Of a stretch of 64,000 nt of DNA, positions 1 to 12,280 are shown one piece after another; the first letter of the stretch is position 1; every line of letters begins with the position of its first letter. The notes below the pieces were generated by a model that was not told the DNA's origin, searched no databases, and saw only the letters and a list, made by a program, of their open reading frames with translations. The translations under genes were made by a program, and so were the position numbers. Source of the stretch: Episyrphus balteatus (lineage: Eukaryota; Arthropoda; Insecta; Diptera; Syrphidae); the NCBI RefSeq assembly GCF_945859705.1, contig NC_079136.1, forward strand, positions 5,869,501-5,933,500, given 5' to 3'.

Positions 1-385
1 TCCGTTATATGGCAGGTACCGTTAGTTTTGGTCATAAAAAAAAAATTTCAATTTCCCCTCTAGGGAATCACCAAAAACTGCTAACCACCAAGTTTGAAGA
101 AAATCACTTCACTCGTTTAGGCTGCAGCTCCAGATAGAGACAGACACACAGACAGACAGACAGACAGAATTGCCGGACCCACTTTTTTGGCATTCTCCAT
201 CATCGTAATGTCATGTAAAATTGTTATCTCGAGTTCGATTTTTTTTACGAATCCTAAACTTGCCCTATATCGCAAGTAAAAAAGACTTACTGTGGACACT
301 CCAAATAAACGCTTTATAACAAGTTTGAAAAAAATTTTGGTCAGCTCCTTATATAAACAAACAAACAGACAGACAGACAAATGGA
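1..385 (+). repeat. mini-me/DINE-like dispersed repeat with (AGAC)n, copy 1
   Basis: A dispersed, non-coding repeat. It has a (CAGA)n tract near 140-168, followed by a conserved core (TTTTTTGGCATTCTCCATC, then CATCGTAATGTCATG) and a tail reading TATATCGCAAGTAAAAA near 269-285. The same blocks recur in the same order at 13830-14170 and 41800-42560, which establishes a family. A second, shorter (CAGA)n fragment follows at about 320-380, so two copies may be joined here. The layout of a core next to an (RGAC)n microsatellite matches what is known of dipteran mini-me elements (DINE-1/Helentron relatives); that assignment is inference. The left edge is cut by the window. Confidence 0.6.
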
Positions 386-1534
386 TTTGCAGAACCCTGT
401 GATTTTAAAATGGTTTTCACATTGTCTTGATTTCAATCTCTTTGGATTCTTCATTGAAAAGTAATGTTAAATCTTATATCCCCAAAAAACATTTTTTCTC
501 AACATTAATTTATTTAAGAGTGCCTCGTCAATTTTTAATAGATTTTAGTGATTTCACCTAATTTATATGCAAAATGAGAATTTTTCATGGTTACAAGTAA
601 TTCATAAAAAAAATCAATTAATTGTTTACTAAATGCTAAAAAGGACATAAAATACACTGAAGTTTCTTTTTTTAATGTTCGTTTTTTTTTTTTGTGAAAT
701 ATTCGAAGTATTTTCTTTTCCCACACTAAGCATACACAAATTCTAGATTCAGTTCAACTAACTTACAATATTTTATTTTAAATGTTAAGAAAATCTTATC
801 TTGCACATTCCAAGAAACATTATATTTATTTCATAAAAAAATTCTTTCATCCGTTCGAGTATATGAGTACTTCATATTTCCAAAAACAATTTAATGAAAT
901 TCCTGGCTCACATAAAATGTCCTGATGTGCAATATCAGATTTTCAGATTTTTTTTATATCAGAAATGACATTGTGAGGACGAACTTTTAATCATAATTTC
1001 TTACCTTATCAATCAATTCTTTGCCAACTCGTATTCCTCTCAAAAAGGACTATCACTCATCTTTAAATTAATCCAATTATTACGGTACATCATACACATG
1101 AACCATGCGTGTATACACGTTAAAAGATGATAAATTCAGTAGAAAATCCTTTTTTTGCTTCTATTCGGAAACCTAAAAGCTAACCAAAGCAGTTTGTCAT
1201 GACAAAACCTTGCAAAAGACTTTCAAAACTTCTAAAAAAGGTAAATCCTTTATAATGGGTTCTTACTATCTTTCTTTAAATTATCATGTTGAGAGAGATT
1301 TTCATCAGTTAATTGCAGATTCATTCTTCACTCTTTGCTAACATACATATTTCTATGAAATTATATACGTTTCGTTTTTTTTTCGTCACTTACTTATGGA
1401 CCATATACCCAACATTATTTGGGATTTAAAATTCAGAGTTGCCAGTTTAAAAATTATTTTTACATCTGTTTAAATATAATTTGAGATTTTATGAAGAAGG
1501 ATAGTGAGATTGGTAAGAAAAGTTAAAAAAAAAA
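386..1534. other. AT-rich non-coding stretch
   Basis: Strongly AT-rich sequence with frequent stops in all frames and short A/T homopolymers. I see no inverted-repeat termini, RNA gene or protein motif in it. Confidence 0.5.
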
Positions 1535-1609
1535 CATTAAAGAAAAATCAATAAAAAGAAGTGGACCAATTAGGCTTCCTTGAGGAACTCCAGATATTAC
1601 ATGATTTAC
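1535..1609 (-). pseudogene. Non-LTR retrotransposon reverse transcriptase fragment
   Basis: Read on the minus strand, 25 codons give a peptide containing ISGVPQGSLIGPLLF. This matches the conserved reverse-transcriptase block usually written SGVPQGSxLGPLLF in jockey/I-type non-LTR retrotransposons. Neither flank continues the domain in the same frame: there are stops upstream, and the downstream YxDD block is missing. It is therefore a short, dead scrap. A second scrap of the same enzyme domain lies at 38603-38735. Which clade it belongs to cannot be settled from so few residues. Confidence 0.6.
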
Positions 1610-4376
1610 TTACGATACATAATTCCTTAAGTCTGTAATTACGTGTGGTTTGCAAATTAAGTTTGTTTCAAAAATGTATTCAAGCACTCAAGTTTCACCA
1701 CGAACAAAAAGTCAGAGCGAATGAAGACCAAATACTGTTAAAAAACTCAGTTTCTATAAAATTTTTTGTTTTAAATTTTTCATTAACCTGGCAACCTCAC
1801 ACAAAGAAAAACAAGAAAAAACACAACAAAAATTCACTTTTTCATAACACAACAACACGTAGGTATTCACTTCACAGCAAACAAATCTTTGTACTTTGTA
1901 GTCCTTCTTCATATCCTTTCCGATAGAGTAGAGCAAAAATTATGAGCTTTTAGCTGGGTACAATACAGTTTTGGAAATATGACTTTCATGGTTATCCCGA
2001 GCCAAGGGCGTTCTTTATCTATCCACATAGGAGGACCATTATACCGTAGGGTGCTTCATCCTCGTCGTTCATCGGGGCCAAGAGATTAGGCGAGGTGGGG
2101 TGCGGAGAAAATAATGTTTAGAAAATGAGATTTTTTATGAATTTTTTTTTTTTTTTTGGTTGGAAATGGATGATACAAAGCAGAAAATAAAGATCCTTCC
2201 TCTTAGGTTGCATGCATGAATGAAATCGGGGCAATGGATTGTTAAAAATTAATTTGTTAAGTATCCCCGGTTTGAATGGAGAAAGAAAGTGAGAGGGTCT
2301 TCCCTTTCATTTTTTCTTGGTTTTCTTTTCTAAACATAATATTTTATTTTTATTTTTCCTTCTTTTCATTCTTAACTCATAGCTTATATAGGTTAGGTTT
2401 GTCCAACCTTATTTTTTTTGTATTTTATATTCCAGGCCAGACAATACATTTTATGATTGGAGTTGGGTCACTCGTGCGTATACGTAATTTTCTAGAAATA
2501 GCTCTTTCTCTGCCAGCTTGTGTTGTCGTTAAAATATTTTGAATGCCATATTAATTGGTTCATAATTACTATTGTTTGAAGAAGAGTAGCTAGCTACTTT
2601 TTACAACACTCTTAGCACATTGTTATGGGTTTTAATTTCTGAAGTGGTAATATTGTTCGTCTTTTAGTGAAATATAAGGAAATTGAAGAATTTGTTGTGT
2701 ATGCAATTTAATTAACATTGTTTTAGTACTTTTTGTTTATGTTGTTTAAAGTTGTTAGGAATAATATTCTTGTACAATTATCATGATTGAGTGATGTTCA
2801 TATCATTTAAGGGTTGAAATAAAAGATGGTCGGTTTATGTTTACAATGGTTTTTGAAGTGGTTGAAAAGATATTGAACTAAAGAAGATATGCCAAAATGG
2901 CCCTTTTTGTGGATTTATTTTCAAGCTATTGATTTTATTTGTTATCCTTTGTGTAACTGATAAAAAAAGAAAAACAGAAAAGGGGTCGTTTATTTTTGTT
3001 GGATATCGAAATGTGCTGAATATTTTAAGGGATTGAGATCGAAGATAGAGTCTTTGTGGCAGCATTACCACTTAAGATGTTTTTTGATGGTGTTTTGCTA
3101 AGATGATTATAATCTTTATACTGTTACGTTGTGGATTTTCATGGAAATACTTACAGATCATATCTTTTGTTGCCTTCCAAGAAGAGGGTGGAATATTCAA
3201 ATTAAAAATGTAGGGGTTTCTATTTCTCAAGTGAAAGAAAAGGTATGAATCTTGCATTTTGTTGGTCTTCGAAATGTAAGCGTTTTGCGAAAAAAAACAA
3301 AAGCTTATTATATTTCAAATACAACAAAAGTTCTGATGAACCTAAGAGGTACCTAATATTATCAAAATTTCTATTGATATTTTTGTAGGATAAAAACTTT
3401 TAATTTCGACAATCTCAAAAAAATTCTATTAGGTAATTATTTAAGTTAAGTTATTAAGTTTCAGTTATTTTAATTTTAAAATCGTTATCCCAACCTTTGT
3501 CCATAAGTTTAAGGTCCGGTATTTACTAAAACTGTCCTGACGCAGAAACTTTCGGCTAAGATGTCCGAATAAATCGTTTAACTCTTAAGAAGCCATTTCT
3601 GCAGTGATTTTCCCCAAATAGGTATCTAATATATGTTTAAATAAACCAAATTTTGCTCCACTAAAAAATTTACCCACAGATCTATGTAACTTTGAATTCA
3701 AACACCCTTTAAAATAGTTAAACCTATTTTATCGACCCACCCAAATAAGTCTTTTTTAGAAAGATTTCAAAAAAGTTGTACCTTATAATAGTTTTCCACT
3801 TACATATGTACCTCTTTCTGATTTATAAATGGGGAAAAGACAAAAAGAAAAGCTCTTCTTTGCTCTTAACAATTAGAACCTTTTCTATTGACCGGCATTG
3901 TATAGCAAAAATTTAAATAAAATTGTTAAGACAGCGAAGAAGCGTTAGTAAAAAAAAACTGTAGTTCGCAGAGTTAGATTGCTTTCCAAAAAAATCAACT
4001 CATCTACTGACTTTAAAAATGATATTGATGTTTTTTGATTCGTGGAATGCTAATCATTTTTTATATCATACAAATGAAAAAAGTTTCTGTGTCTTTTTGA
4101 CGGTGTCCATTTTTTTACATTTTGAATCTCCAAAAATTGGTTTATGGTTGACAGTGACACCTATTTAGAACTCGTTTTCATAGATTTCGGTTTAATTTTT
4201 CGCCTCAATTCCATAAAAACCATTTTTTATTATGGACAAGCGTCATTTGAAAATTCTAAAAAATGAAAAAAAAACAATAGCACCTTAGCCAACTCCTGCA
4301 TTCCTGTCAGTGCTGACGATTCAAAAAGAATAATAGTGGGCCAAGTCCATTTTTTTGAAGTGATAACTTCTTTATA
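1610..4376. other. Non-coding stretch, no recognised content
   Basis: AT-rich sequence without a supported gene. A somewhat GC-richer patch at about 1975-2110 stands out from its surroundings, but I recognise nothing in it and its frames are short. Open frames here (for example 2276-2542) are T-rich low-complexity and not credible. Confidence 0.45.
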
Positions 4377-6527
4377 GACCGAGAGCCGGGAGCAGATTTC
4401 TTGCGTGAGAGGTAACCGATTCATATGAATGTCAGAGGTAGCGTGGGTCATGGTGATGACGAATACCTTAGTCTGCCTGCATTTATTTGGGCCGTTGCGT
4501 TGTCGAGAAAAAGCGCATCAAAGGTACCATTTTTCTGAAAATCGATTTAGTGAGGGTAACCACTTAAAATTTATTGATAACCAACGCCACATACTCACTG
4601 ATAACAAATATACCAATGGCAGACATTTTGAGTGTGGCCAAACCCTCGGCAGACGGTTTTGAAAATGCAGTTTTTCTGAAAATTGATTTATTTAGGGTAA
4701 CCACTTAAAACTAGTCGCATCCTGTAGCGGTGGACTCCCTGATGACAAAAATACCCATGGCAGACATTTTAAGTGCGGCCAAACCCCCGGCAGACGCTCC
4801 CGAAAATGCAGTTTTTCTGAAAATTTATTTATTTTACTTTTTCACATAACTCGCGTATGATTGGATCTAGCAGAAACAATTGTATAGCAATCTTAAAGAT
4901 AATTGAATTTCCTACACAATATGTTAAATAAGTTTTTTCGATTAAACCTTCGGTTTAAGAGTTAGGGTGGTTTTTTTGAAGCAAGTCAAAGGGTGATTTT
5001 CTTATTTTCGTCATATCTCTTTTATTTGAGCTTTTTTAAAAATTAATTTGAAGTAAAAGTTGTAGATCTTTTTATTACCTTCATTTATTACATTAACGGT
5101 TTTTCGATTTGACAGACCGTTTTCGATCTGTAGGAAAAAAACTTCAAAAAGTTTGCAATTTTTTATATAGGAAAAAGGTTCTACATAGTACAGGGTAATT
5201 TGCAATAAATGTAACAAAAAACCTAGGCGTGTAGGTTGCACTCAGGCAAGAAAAAAATTGTATAGTTTTAGGCGGGGAGGGGTAAAAAGATTGCAATTTT
5301 TTATATAGGAAAAAGCTATATAAAAAATTGCAAACTTTTTGAAGTTTTTTTCCTACAGATCGAAAACGGTCTGTCAAATCGAAAAACCGTTAATGTAATA
5401 AATGAAGGTAATAAAAAGATCTACAACTTTTACTTCAAATTAATTTTTAAAAAAGCTCAAATAAAAGAGATATGACGAAAATAAGAAAATCACCCTTTGA
5501 CTTGCTTCAAAAAAACCACCCTAACTCTTAAACCGAAGGTTTAATCGAAAAAACTTATTTAACATATTGTGTAGGAAATTCAATTATCTTTAAGATTGCT
5601 ATACAATTGTTTCTGCTAGATCCAATAATACGCGAGTTATGTGAAAAAGTAAAATAAATAAATTTTCAGAAAAACTGCATTTTCGGGAGCGTCTGCCGGG
5701 GGTTTGGCCGCACTTAAAATGTCTGCCATGGGTATTTTTGTCATCAGGGAGTCCACCGCTACAGGATGCGACTAGTTTTAAGTGGTTACCCTAAATAAAT
5801 CAATTTTCAGAAAAACTGCATTTTCAAAACCGTCTGCCGAGGGTTTGGCCACACTCAAAATGTCTGCCATGGGTATTTTTGTTATCAGGGAGTCCACCGC
5901 TACAGGATGCGACTAATTTCAAGTGGTTACCCTAAATAAATCAATTTTCAGAAAAACTGCATTTTCAAAACCGTCTGCCGAGGGTTTGGCCACACTCAAA
6001 ATGTCTGCCATGGGTATTTTTGTTATCAGGGAGTCCACCGCTACAGGATGCGACTAATTTCAAGTGGTTACCCTAAATAAATCAATGTTCAGAAAAACTG
6101 CATTTTCAAAACCGTCTGCCGAGGGTTTGGCCACACTCAAAATGTCTGCCATGGGTATTTTTGTTATCAGGGAGTCCACCGCTACAGGATGCGATTAATT
6201 TTAGGTGGTTACCCCAAAGTCTAAAAACGCCAAAAAAAAAACGCATTTTCGGGACAGTCTGCCGGGGCTTTGGCCACACTTAAAATGACTGCCATTGGTA
6301 TATTTGTTATCAGTGAGTATGTGGCGTTGGTTATCAATAAATTTTAAGTGGTTACCCTCACTAAATCGATTTTCAGAAAAATGGTACTTTTAATGCGCTT
6401 TTTCTCGACAACGGCCCAAATAAATGCAGGCAGACTAAGGTATTCGTCATCACCATGACCCACGCTACCTCTGACATTCATATGAATCGGTTACCTCTCA
6501 CGCAAGAAATCTGCTCCTGGCTCTTAG
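4377..6527. mobile_element. Foldback-like element with tandem-repeat arms
   Basis: Two long arms (about 4377-5170 and 5317-6527) are inverted copies of each other around a core of about 145 bp. Outer ends read GAGCCGGGAGCAG on the left and CTGCTCCTGGCTC on the right. The right arm is about 417 bp longer, which is close to three extra units of a 141-bp tandem repeat. Long terminal inverted repeats built partly of tandem subrepeats, with unequal arm lengths, are the hallmark of Foldback (FB/Galileo-type) elements in flies. No transposase frame is seen, so it is non-autonomous. TAGAC occurs next to both outer ends, but I could not establish a clean target duplication. The superfamily remains uncertain. 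Confidence 0.75.
5667..6374. repeat. 141-bp tandem repeat in the right foldback arm
   Basis: The landmark CAGAAAAACTGCATTTTC starts at 5667, 5808, 5949 and 6090, an exact 141-bp period. Diverged units follow near 6231 and 6374. Units 2-4 are almost identical and carry the phrase GTCTGCCGAGGGTTTGGCC. The left arm holds only about three equivalent landmarks (near 4530, 4670 and 4811), so this block expanded, or the other contracted, after the arms formed. Confidence 0.85.
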
Positions 6528-6534
6528 ACTATTA

Positions 6535-7043
6535 TGTCGTTTTCGATTGGCTCTCCGGAAGCGTCCGGAATCATTCAGAAGCCTTCTGAAACTGTTTTAT
6601 TCGCACGAAAATGACAGAAAAAACTCTTCTCAGAAGAGAAATTCTCTTCTCGATTCAAAATCAGAATCCAGTCAAGCAGCACTAATACATTAATATTCAA
6701 AAGTCAAAATAATCACTCAATCAGTTTCTTTTGTTTTGTTTTCTGAAATTATTTTTTTAATTTACTTTCAAACAAATAAAAGCATTATTATATTTATTTA
6801 AAATATTTTACCACCCATCTATCCTATTAATTTGTTGAATATTACCGTTTTTGAATATTAATTTATATTATTTCGTTTGAAGGAAAAAAAATTATTTAAT
6901 GTTTGACGTTTGAAAGTTCACAATTTTATTTGCTTATTAACAAATACAGATATAAAATTTCAGAATTGAGTGATAGCGATTCAAACTGTTTTATTGGATT
7001 CCAGAATGAGTGAATCCTTGAGTGAAACCAATCGAAAACGACA
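6535..7043. mobile_element. MITE with TGTCGTTTTCGATTGG termini
   Basis: A perfect 16-bp terminal inverted repeat, TGTCGTTTTCGATTGG on the left and its reverse complement ending at 7043, bounds 509 bp. A looser match of the arms continues inward for tens of bases. TTA flanks both ends, consistent with a 3-bp target duplication of the PIF/Harbinger type (TWA), although three bases can match by chance. No coding capacity is seen. It lies immediately beside the foldback element. Confidence 0.65.
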
Positions 7044-7810
7044 TTAGTATTGTAGTGATTTGAAACACGATGAAATGAAAAAGCGACACGAAAAATCAAT
7101 TGATCATAACTTTTTTGTTTTAAATAAGTTATGATTGTGCAAAATTTCAATTAATTTCATATTCAAAATTCTGAGATAACGGTGAAAAGATGTTCTTTTT
7201 CTAAACACGTTATGTATTTTGATCTAGAGCACATAACAAATTTATTTAACTTTAATACGCATGCTGATAATATTACCTTTCATTTAATATATCACACATA
7301 ACGGTATGTGCTCTACAAGGATATAATCTTTAATTGAAAAACTTGAAAAATACTTCAAAACACCTGTGAAGATTTTTGTTACCGATGACCAGCCAGCAGT
7401 AGATCTCAGTTTGAAATTTCGACATGGTTGGCTTTAAAAAATTCTAACTTTTTTTGTAGGCATGGTAGAAATATGATTAAAGCGTCATATGAAAGGTGAA
7501 ATAATAATGATATAAAATTAATTATAGGTTGTCTTTTAAAAAATGGATTTAATGGTGTTAGAAGAGAAAAGAGATTGATTGTTTTGCTTTGTTTATGAAA
7601 ACTAATTGGGTTAAAAAAATTATAACTCTTTTTGTAGATGTTGTATAGACAAGAAATGGTCAATATAAATATTTTGAGCTGAAAAAATAAGCTTTCAGAT
7701 GGTATAAAATTTATTGTAGGTTGTCATATTTGATTTTGATTTTTTTTTAAATGATTTTTAAGGTTTCACTTCAACCACGTGTGAATTGCACACATGATTT
7801 TTTTTTATAG
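7044..7810 (-). repeat. Dispersed ~190-bp-unit repeat family, copy A
   Basis: Read on the minus strand, this segment has the same landmarks as 33245-34280 and 39985-40640. They are a start with the palindrome GTGTGCAATTCACAC and then GTGAAACCTT, units containing a phrase for 'GACAACCTATAA...TTTTATATCAT', and then CACAGGTGTTTTGA. The end corresponds to the other copies over several hundred bases, through ATATATCACACAT and AATACGCATGCTGAT. It is non-coding. The element class is unknown. Confidence 0.6.
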
Positions 7811-8949
7811 AAATCAAAGTATATTTTTCTAATGTTTTTTTTTACAATTTGGATGTTTTAAAGCCTCGTAATGCTAGCGTTTATTTTAGTAAATAAAATG
7901 ATAGAAATAAATTCAAGGCACATAAAACTACAGGTCTGTAAAATATTTTTTTCCAAAAAAGATTAGATTCTAGGTGAAATAGAAGTTATGATTTCAGTCT
8001 GCAACATCAATTTAAAAGTTCGATTTTAGCTGCAAGCTTTGGATACTACCTACTACCCCTATCGAACTAATAGTGTCTTTATTTGTTTTCTAAATTCCAC
8101 TAAACGGAACGTGGGCAAAAAAAAACTTCTTCGAAAATGTACCTACAAAAAAAAATACTTAAACTGAAAAGATAAATCACTACAATTTTGGTAAAATTAA
8201 GGACCTAGTCCGCACGAGAGTATAACACAACCATAAAAAGTACAGGAATTTAAGCATTCCATTTTAAAGCAACAGATTGAAATTGTCATTGAAATTTGAC
8301 AAAATGTTATCTCTTCATATTTCAACATCCCAAATCATTGGTTACACACAAAAGTCATTAAAAAAGAGGAAAACATTTCCCATCAGCAATCACAAAAATT
8401 TTCTGATTTTATTATTGATTAGTTTATCTTTCTAAACTGATGAATAAGGTACACACACACACAAACACAACAACATTGTGTCCTATTAAATCTGTGACAT
8501 TTAAGATTAAGATTCATCGCCTCAAGTGTCAGATTTATAATCAATTCATTTCACATAAAACCACAATAGCAATGCCATTTTAGGAAAATATATACAAAAT
8601 TCCATTTCTTATAAATACCCTAAAGGAACTTTTCAAGTACAATTCTACAAATATACATAAAATGTACATCCTGGAACTATATACCAAAAACCAAAAAGTA
8701 CATTTGAATGTACAAATCGTATAGAAAATTCCGATCGATCTTTCTAATAAAATTCATTGAAATTGACCACATAATATGAAAAGAGAGAAATTTGTTGCAT
8801 GTGGCAATTGTAAATTCCGAAGGAAACAAGACTCTTTTCAACCTTGTACAAAGTTGATTTTATAGCAATTATTCGTTCTTGAATTGATTTTACAAATCTG
8901 CTTATAGCCAAAAAAAAAGGTAAACCCAATAACACAAAAATCCTCTCGA
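7811..8949. other. AT-rich non-coding stretch
   Basis: No gene, terminal repeat or structural RNA was recognised. A short (CA)n-type tract lies near 8452-8470. Confidence 0.45.
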
Positions 8950-10340
8950 AGAGAGAAAATCACAAGTTCCCAATCAGAGCATTAAAGTCAATTTAATTTC
9001 TACCTATGTAGGGTAAGTACATACCCCTCTGGTACCTCTACACAACTTATTCCAATCTCCAATGTCTCTACTCTTCCCTTTTATACAAGAGGCTTCAAGC
9101 TGATGGCTGAGTAAATTCCGTTCCTTAATCTAAACTTGATAATAATTGATTTATTGATTTAAATGCCTTTCAACGTTTCCCAATTACCGCCTTGGATGCG
9201 CTCGACTCTATGTTGGCACTCCTCGAAGAACGTCGCAGTCGTCTTTCGTGTTGATTTTCGAAGGCAAGCTCGAGGAGGTGTGAAAGTTCGCTGAATGATT
9301 TCAGTCTTCCCTCTTTACATAGACTCGACTCAAGTCGTCGGAAATAATTCCTATCTGGCAGCTATGGAGTTGATGCGCCAGCCAAGCATTTCGTTACGGT
9401 CGCTTTGGTTTAAATGTATGTTGTACCTATTTTGCATTGGAGCTTCCTCTTCTTCTTCTGTAAAGGTAAACGAATGAATGAATGAACGGTGGAAGTGGTG
9501 CAAAAAAAAAACAGAAGAGAGAAAAAACACCTGAAGATCGAAACAGGAAAATCCGCTTCCATTCGCAGAGTGAAATAGAGTTAAATATCGTAACAACCCT
9601 TAACACCATTTTCCAATTGACTTGCCGGCAAACATTGTTATTTCCTCAATTTCGAGGTCATTTTATAAATAGTCCCACTGTCAAGCTGGGACTATTTTCC
9701 TATAGCACACACCAACATCCTCCATAGGCACCCTCATAAACACCCTCCACATGCATCAACTGTAAATACGAGTACGATGAGGTAAAGAAGTTAACATCCT
9801 CTTCCCATCCCCATTCCATTCCACCCAAAAGCATAGCAGCAGCAGTATTTTGTCAGGACGTTATCAGGGACGAGTGCGACGTCATTGTTGCCGCCCGACT
9901 GACTTATCCTCCTCCATCCATCTTTTCCTGTGTGTATATTTTAACATTGTTCAATGGGAAATGGGGAACGACAGATTTATTTAGCGCACACAAATTCCCT
10001 CTTGTAGAACACTGCCGCTGACACCCTATACTCCAACCACCACCAAACGCCATGGGTATATAGTGCCTATCGCACGCGGCTGCTGCCCATCTCATTCCAG
10101 AAAAAACAACGAACAGAAAACGCTCTAGGATAAGATAAAATGTCACAGGCAAATAGCACGCTCTGAAGCTCGCTATGGCTCTGTGATACATAGCCTTGGA
10201 GCTTGTTATTTGGTTTTGTATTCACTACGCGCTATACTATGGGGCGGATGTGTGGAAAATTTGGAATAAAATCCAAAAATTTGACGATAGTCAAAAAATT
10301 AACTACATTTAAACTGCGAGTTTACTAGACTATATGAGTG
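8950..10340. promoter_or_regulatory. Low-repeat, GC-balanced island; candidate regulatory or untranslated-exon region
   Basis: Base composition is more balanced than in the surroundings, and no sequence in it recurs elsewhere in the window. Blocks around 9180-9300 and 9830-10200 are rich in CG-containing words. Open frames here (at most 95 codons, at 9904-10191 minus) overlap each other on both strands and show no domain, so I do not call a gene. It could be a conserved regulatory module or a 5' untranslated exon of the downstream receptor gene. This is inference from composition only. Confidence 0.25.
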
Positions 10341-11369
10341 TTATTGGGAGAATTATGCAAAGCATGAAAACGCACCAAAGTCAATATGATTTTAAAGCCC
10401 TTTTTGTGTGTTTCAAATTGTTTTAAAGCATTTATGTATCTGAAATCATTTTTACTGAAAGACTATAATGTAAGTAATTCTCTGTTTGTTTTTGACTTTG
10501 GACTCTGTGTTAAATTTGTACAGACTCGAAAAGCTTGGCCGACACTCATAGCTTTTAAACATTTTATCAATTGTCACGGTCGTGTTCAAATCAGACAAGT
10601 TCTCTAGCACCTTTGGCACTACACACTTATTTACAACAACTTCGAAAGAAGTAAGAAGAAAATCAGAAAAAAACCGTATCCAACGGAGACTGACCGATCA
10701 TCAAAATCATGGAGAACGTTATCGTAAAAACTTGTAATTTAGCACTGTGATGAGTATTGGGAAAAGAAAACGTAAATTTGAAATTTTTCATTCGGGGTAC
10801 AGAGCACTTTTTTTTTCAGGGGGCGTGTTTTCCGCCCATTTTCTCTTGATCGTCATCAAATATTATAAATCATTTTTGATTTATCGTAGAAAATCCAATT
10901 TGATTTTAGTACATGAAAAACCGAAACCCTTAATTTTTTTGTAAAAATTTAACTTATCAAAATTTGATTGGTTAGAAATTAAAGGAATCGAATGTAACTG
11001 AACGAAATCTGCTCGAATTCGACCTTGACTAAAAAATTCGTCGAAACAAAGAAATGTTCTGAATAAGTCAGAATTTGCTTTCACTATTTAGCAAAACTGC
11101 TGCAGGCTTGTCCTGAAATAAACTACTTGGCGTCAAGCTTACGTCTCTTGTCTCTTATTTTCTTGTAAACTATGTAAACTTTTTTATTTAAAATTTATTT
11201 ACACAAACGTTTTTGCAATCTCAAAGTTAAAATTCAGAAAAACTTTCCAAGAAAAAATAGCTTTTGGTTGAAAAAAAAAAAAAATTCCAATTTTTTATTT
11301 TCGAAAAATCAATTTTTTAAAAACGGAACAATGATCTTTTTGAAACTTTGTTCTAAGAATATATTAACA
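10341..11369. other. AT-rich non-coding stretch
   Basis: No supported gene or element boundary was seen. Short open frames (at most 73 codons) have no recognisable motif. Confidence 0.4.
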
Positions 11370-11371
11370 TA

Positions 11372-11611
11372 AGAGCAAGTTCATGCAACCCAGTCTTGCA
11401 TTTTATATATGTCTCTTGTCAAAGGGAACATTTTTATGAAATTTCTCAGAAGATTTTGATTACCAGTTGTTCCAAATAATTTTTTTGTGAAACATTAAAA
11501 TGGAATTTATTGATTCCTTATTCGTTTCCGTTTGTACTGGTTTCACTTTTTAACTGAAAAAAAAAAAAAATAATAAATAAAGTGCACGACTGGGTCGCAC
11601 GTACTTGCTCT
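11372..11611. mobile_element. Small MITE with AGAGCAAGT termini and TA flanks
   Basis: The left end AGAGCAAGTTCATGCAACCC and the right end (reverse complement AGAGCAAGTACGTGCGACCC) form an imperfect inverted repeat of about 33 bp around 240 bp. TA sits on both sides, as for Tc1/mariner-type insertions. A single matching end, without its partner, lies at 41561-41595, so this is a repeated family. There is no coding capacity. Confidence 0.6.
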
Positions 11612-11650
11612 TATGGTAAAAGTAACTCTTATGTTAAAGCTTTTCATTGA

Positions 11651-12029
11651 ACGCTCCCAAAAAAAAAACAGATGTTATTTTTTTTTTATCATTACTTATT
11701 AAATTCCTTAAAAAAATCAAGTTATAAAGGACCCCGCACATTTTGTATGGGAAGTGGCCCTCGGTGAAATTGTCTGAAATTTTAGTATGTTATTCTCTTG
11801 AAGCCCTTGATCAAAAGTCGATATGGGCAGAAAGACGAAAAATGGACAGTTTTTAAAATAACGGGATCAAGGACTTCAAGAGAACAACATACCTACTAAA
11901 ATTTCAGACAATTTCACCGAGGGCCACTTCCCATACAAAATGTGCGGGGTCCTTTATAACTTGATTTTTTTAAGGAATTTAATAAGTAATGATAAAAAAA
12001 AATAACATCTGTTTTTTTTTTGGGAGCGT
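11651..12029. mobile_element. Palindromic MITE (ACGCTCCC termini)
   Basis: About 155 bp on each side are near-perfect reverse complements, starting ACGCTCCCAAAA and ending TTTTGGGAGCGT, with a loop of about 65 bp centred near 11840. The arms carry shared phrases such as CCTTTATAACTTGA and GAGGGCCACTTCCCATAC. I could not find a target duplication. The right end abuts an array of AATCCCG repeats (12030-12180), so the element and the next one share or disrupt a boundary. Confidence 0.7.
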
Positions 12030-12280
12030 ATCGGAATCCCGCTTTTTAAAATCCCGTTTTTCGAAAATCCCGAAAAAAAAAGTTTCAAAATCCCGTCTAC
12101 TAAAATACCGATTTTTTAAATCCCGTCTTCTGAAATCCCGCATTTTAAAATCCCGTCAAATCCCGAAAATCCCGTTTTTTACAAAATACATGCTTAATGC
12201 ATAAATAAAAAAAATCATAAGAAATGGACAAAAAATTAGTAAAACTAATTTTTTGCGTCGTAAAGCCCACAGAATATGTA

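Noticed and set aside
4372..6532. TAGAC as target duplication of the foldback element
   Set aside because: The bases lie near both ends but not at symmetrical distances from the inverted repeats, so chance cannot be excluded.
6535..7043. Merging this element with the adjacent foldback element
   Set aside because: It has its own perfect 16-bp ends and TTA flanks, and no sequence shared with the foldback arms.
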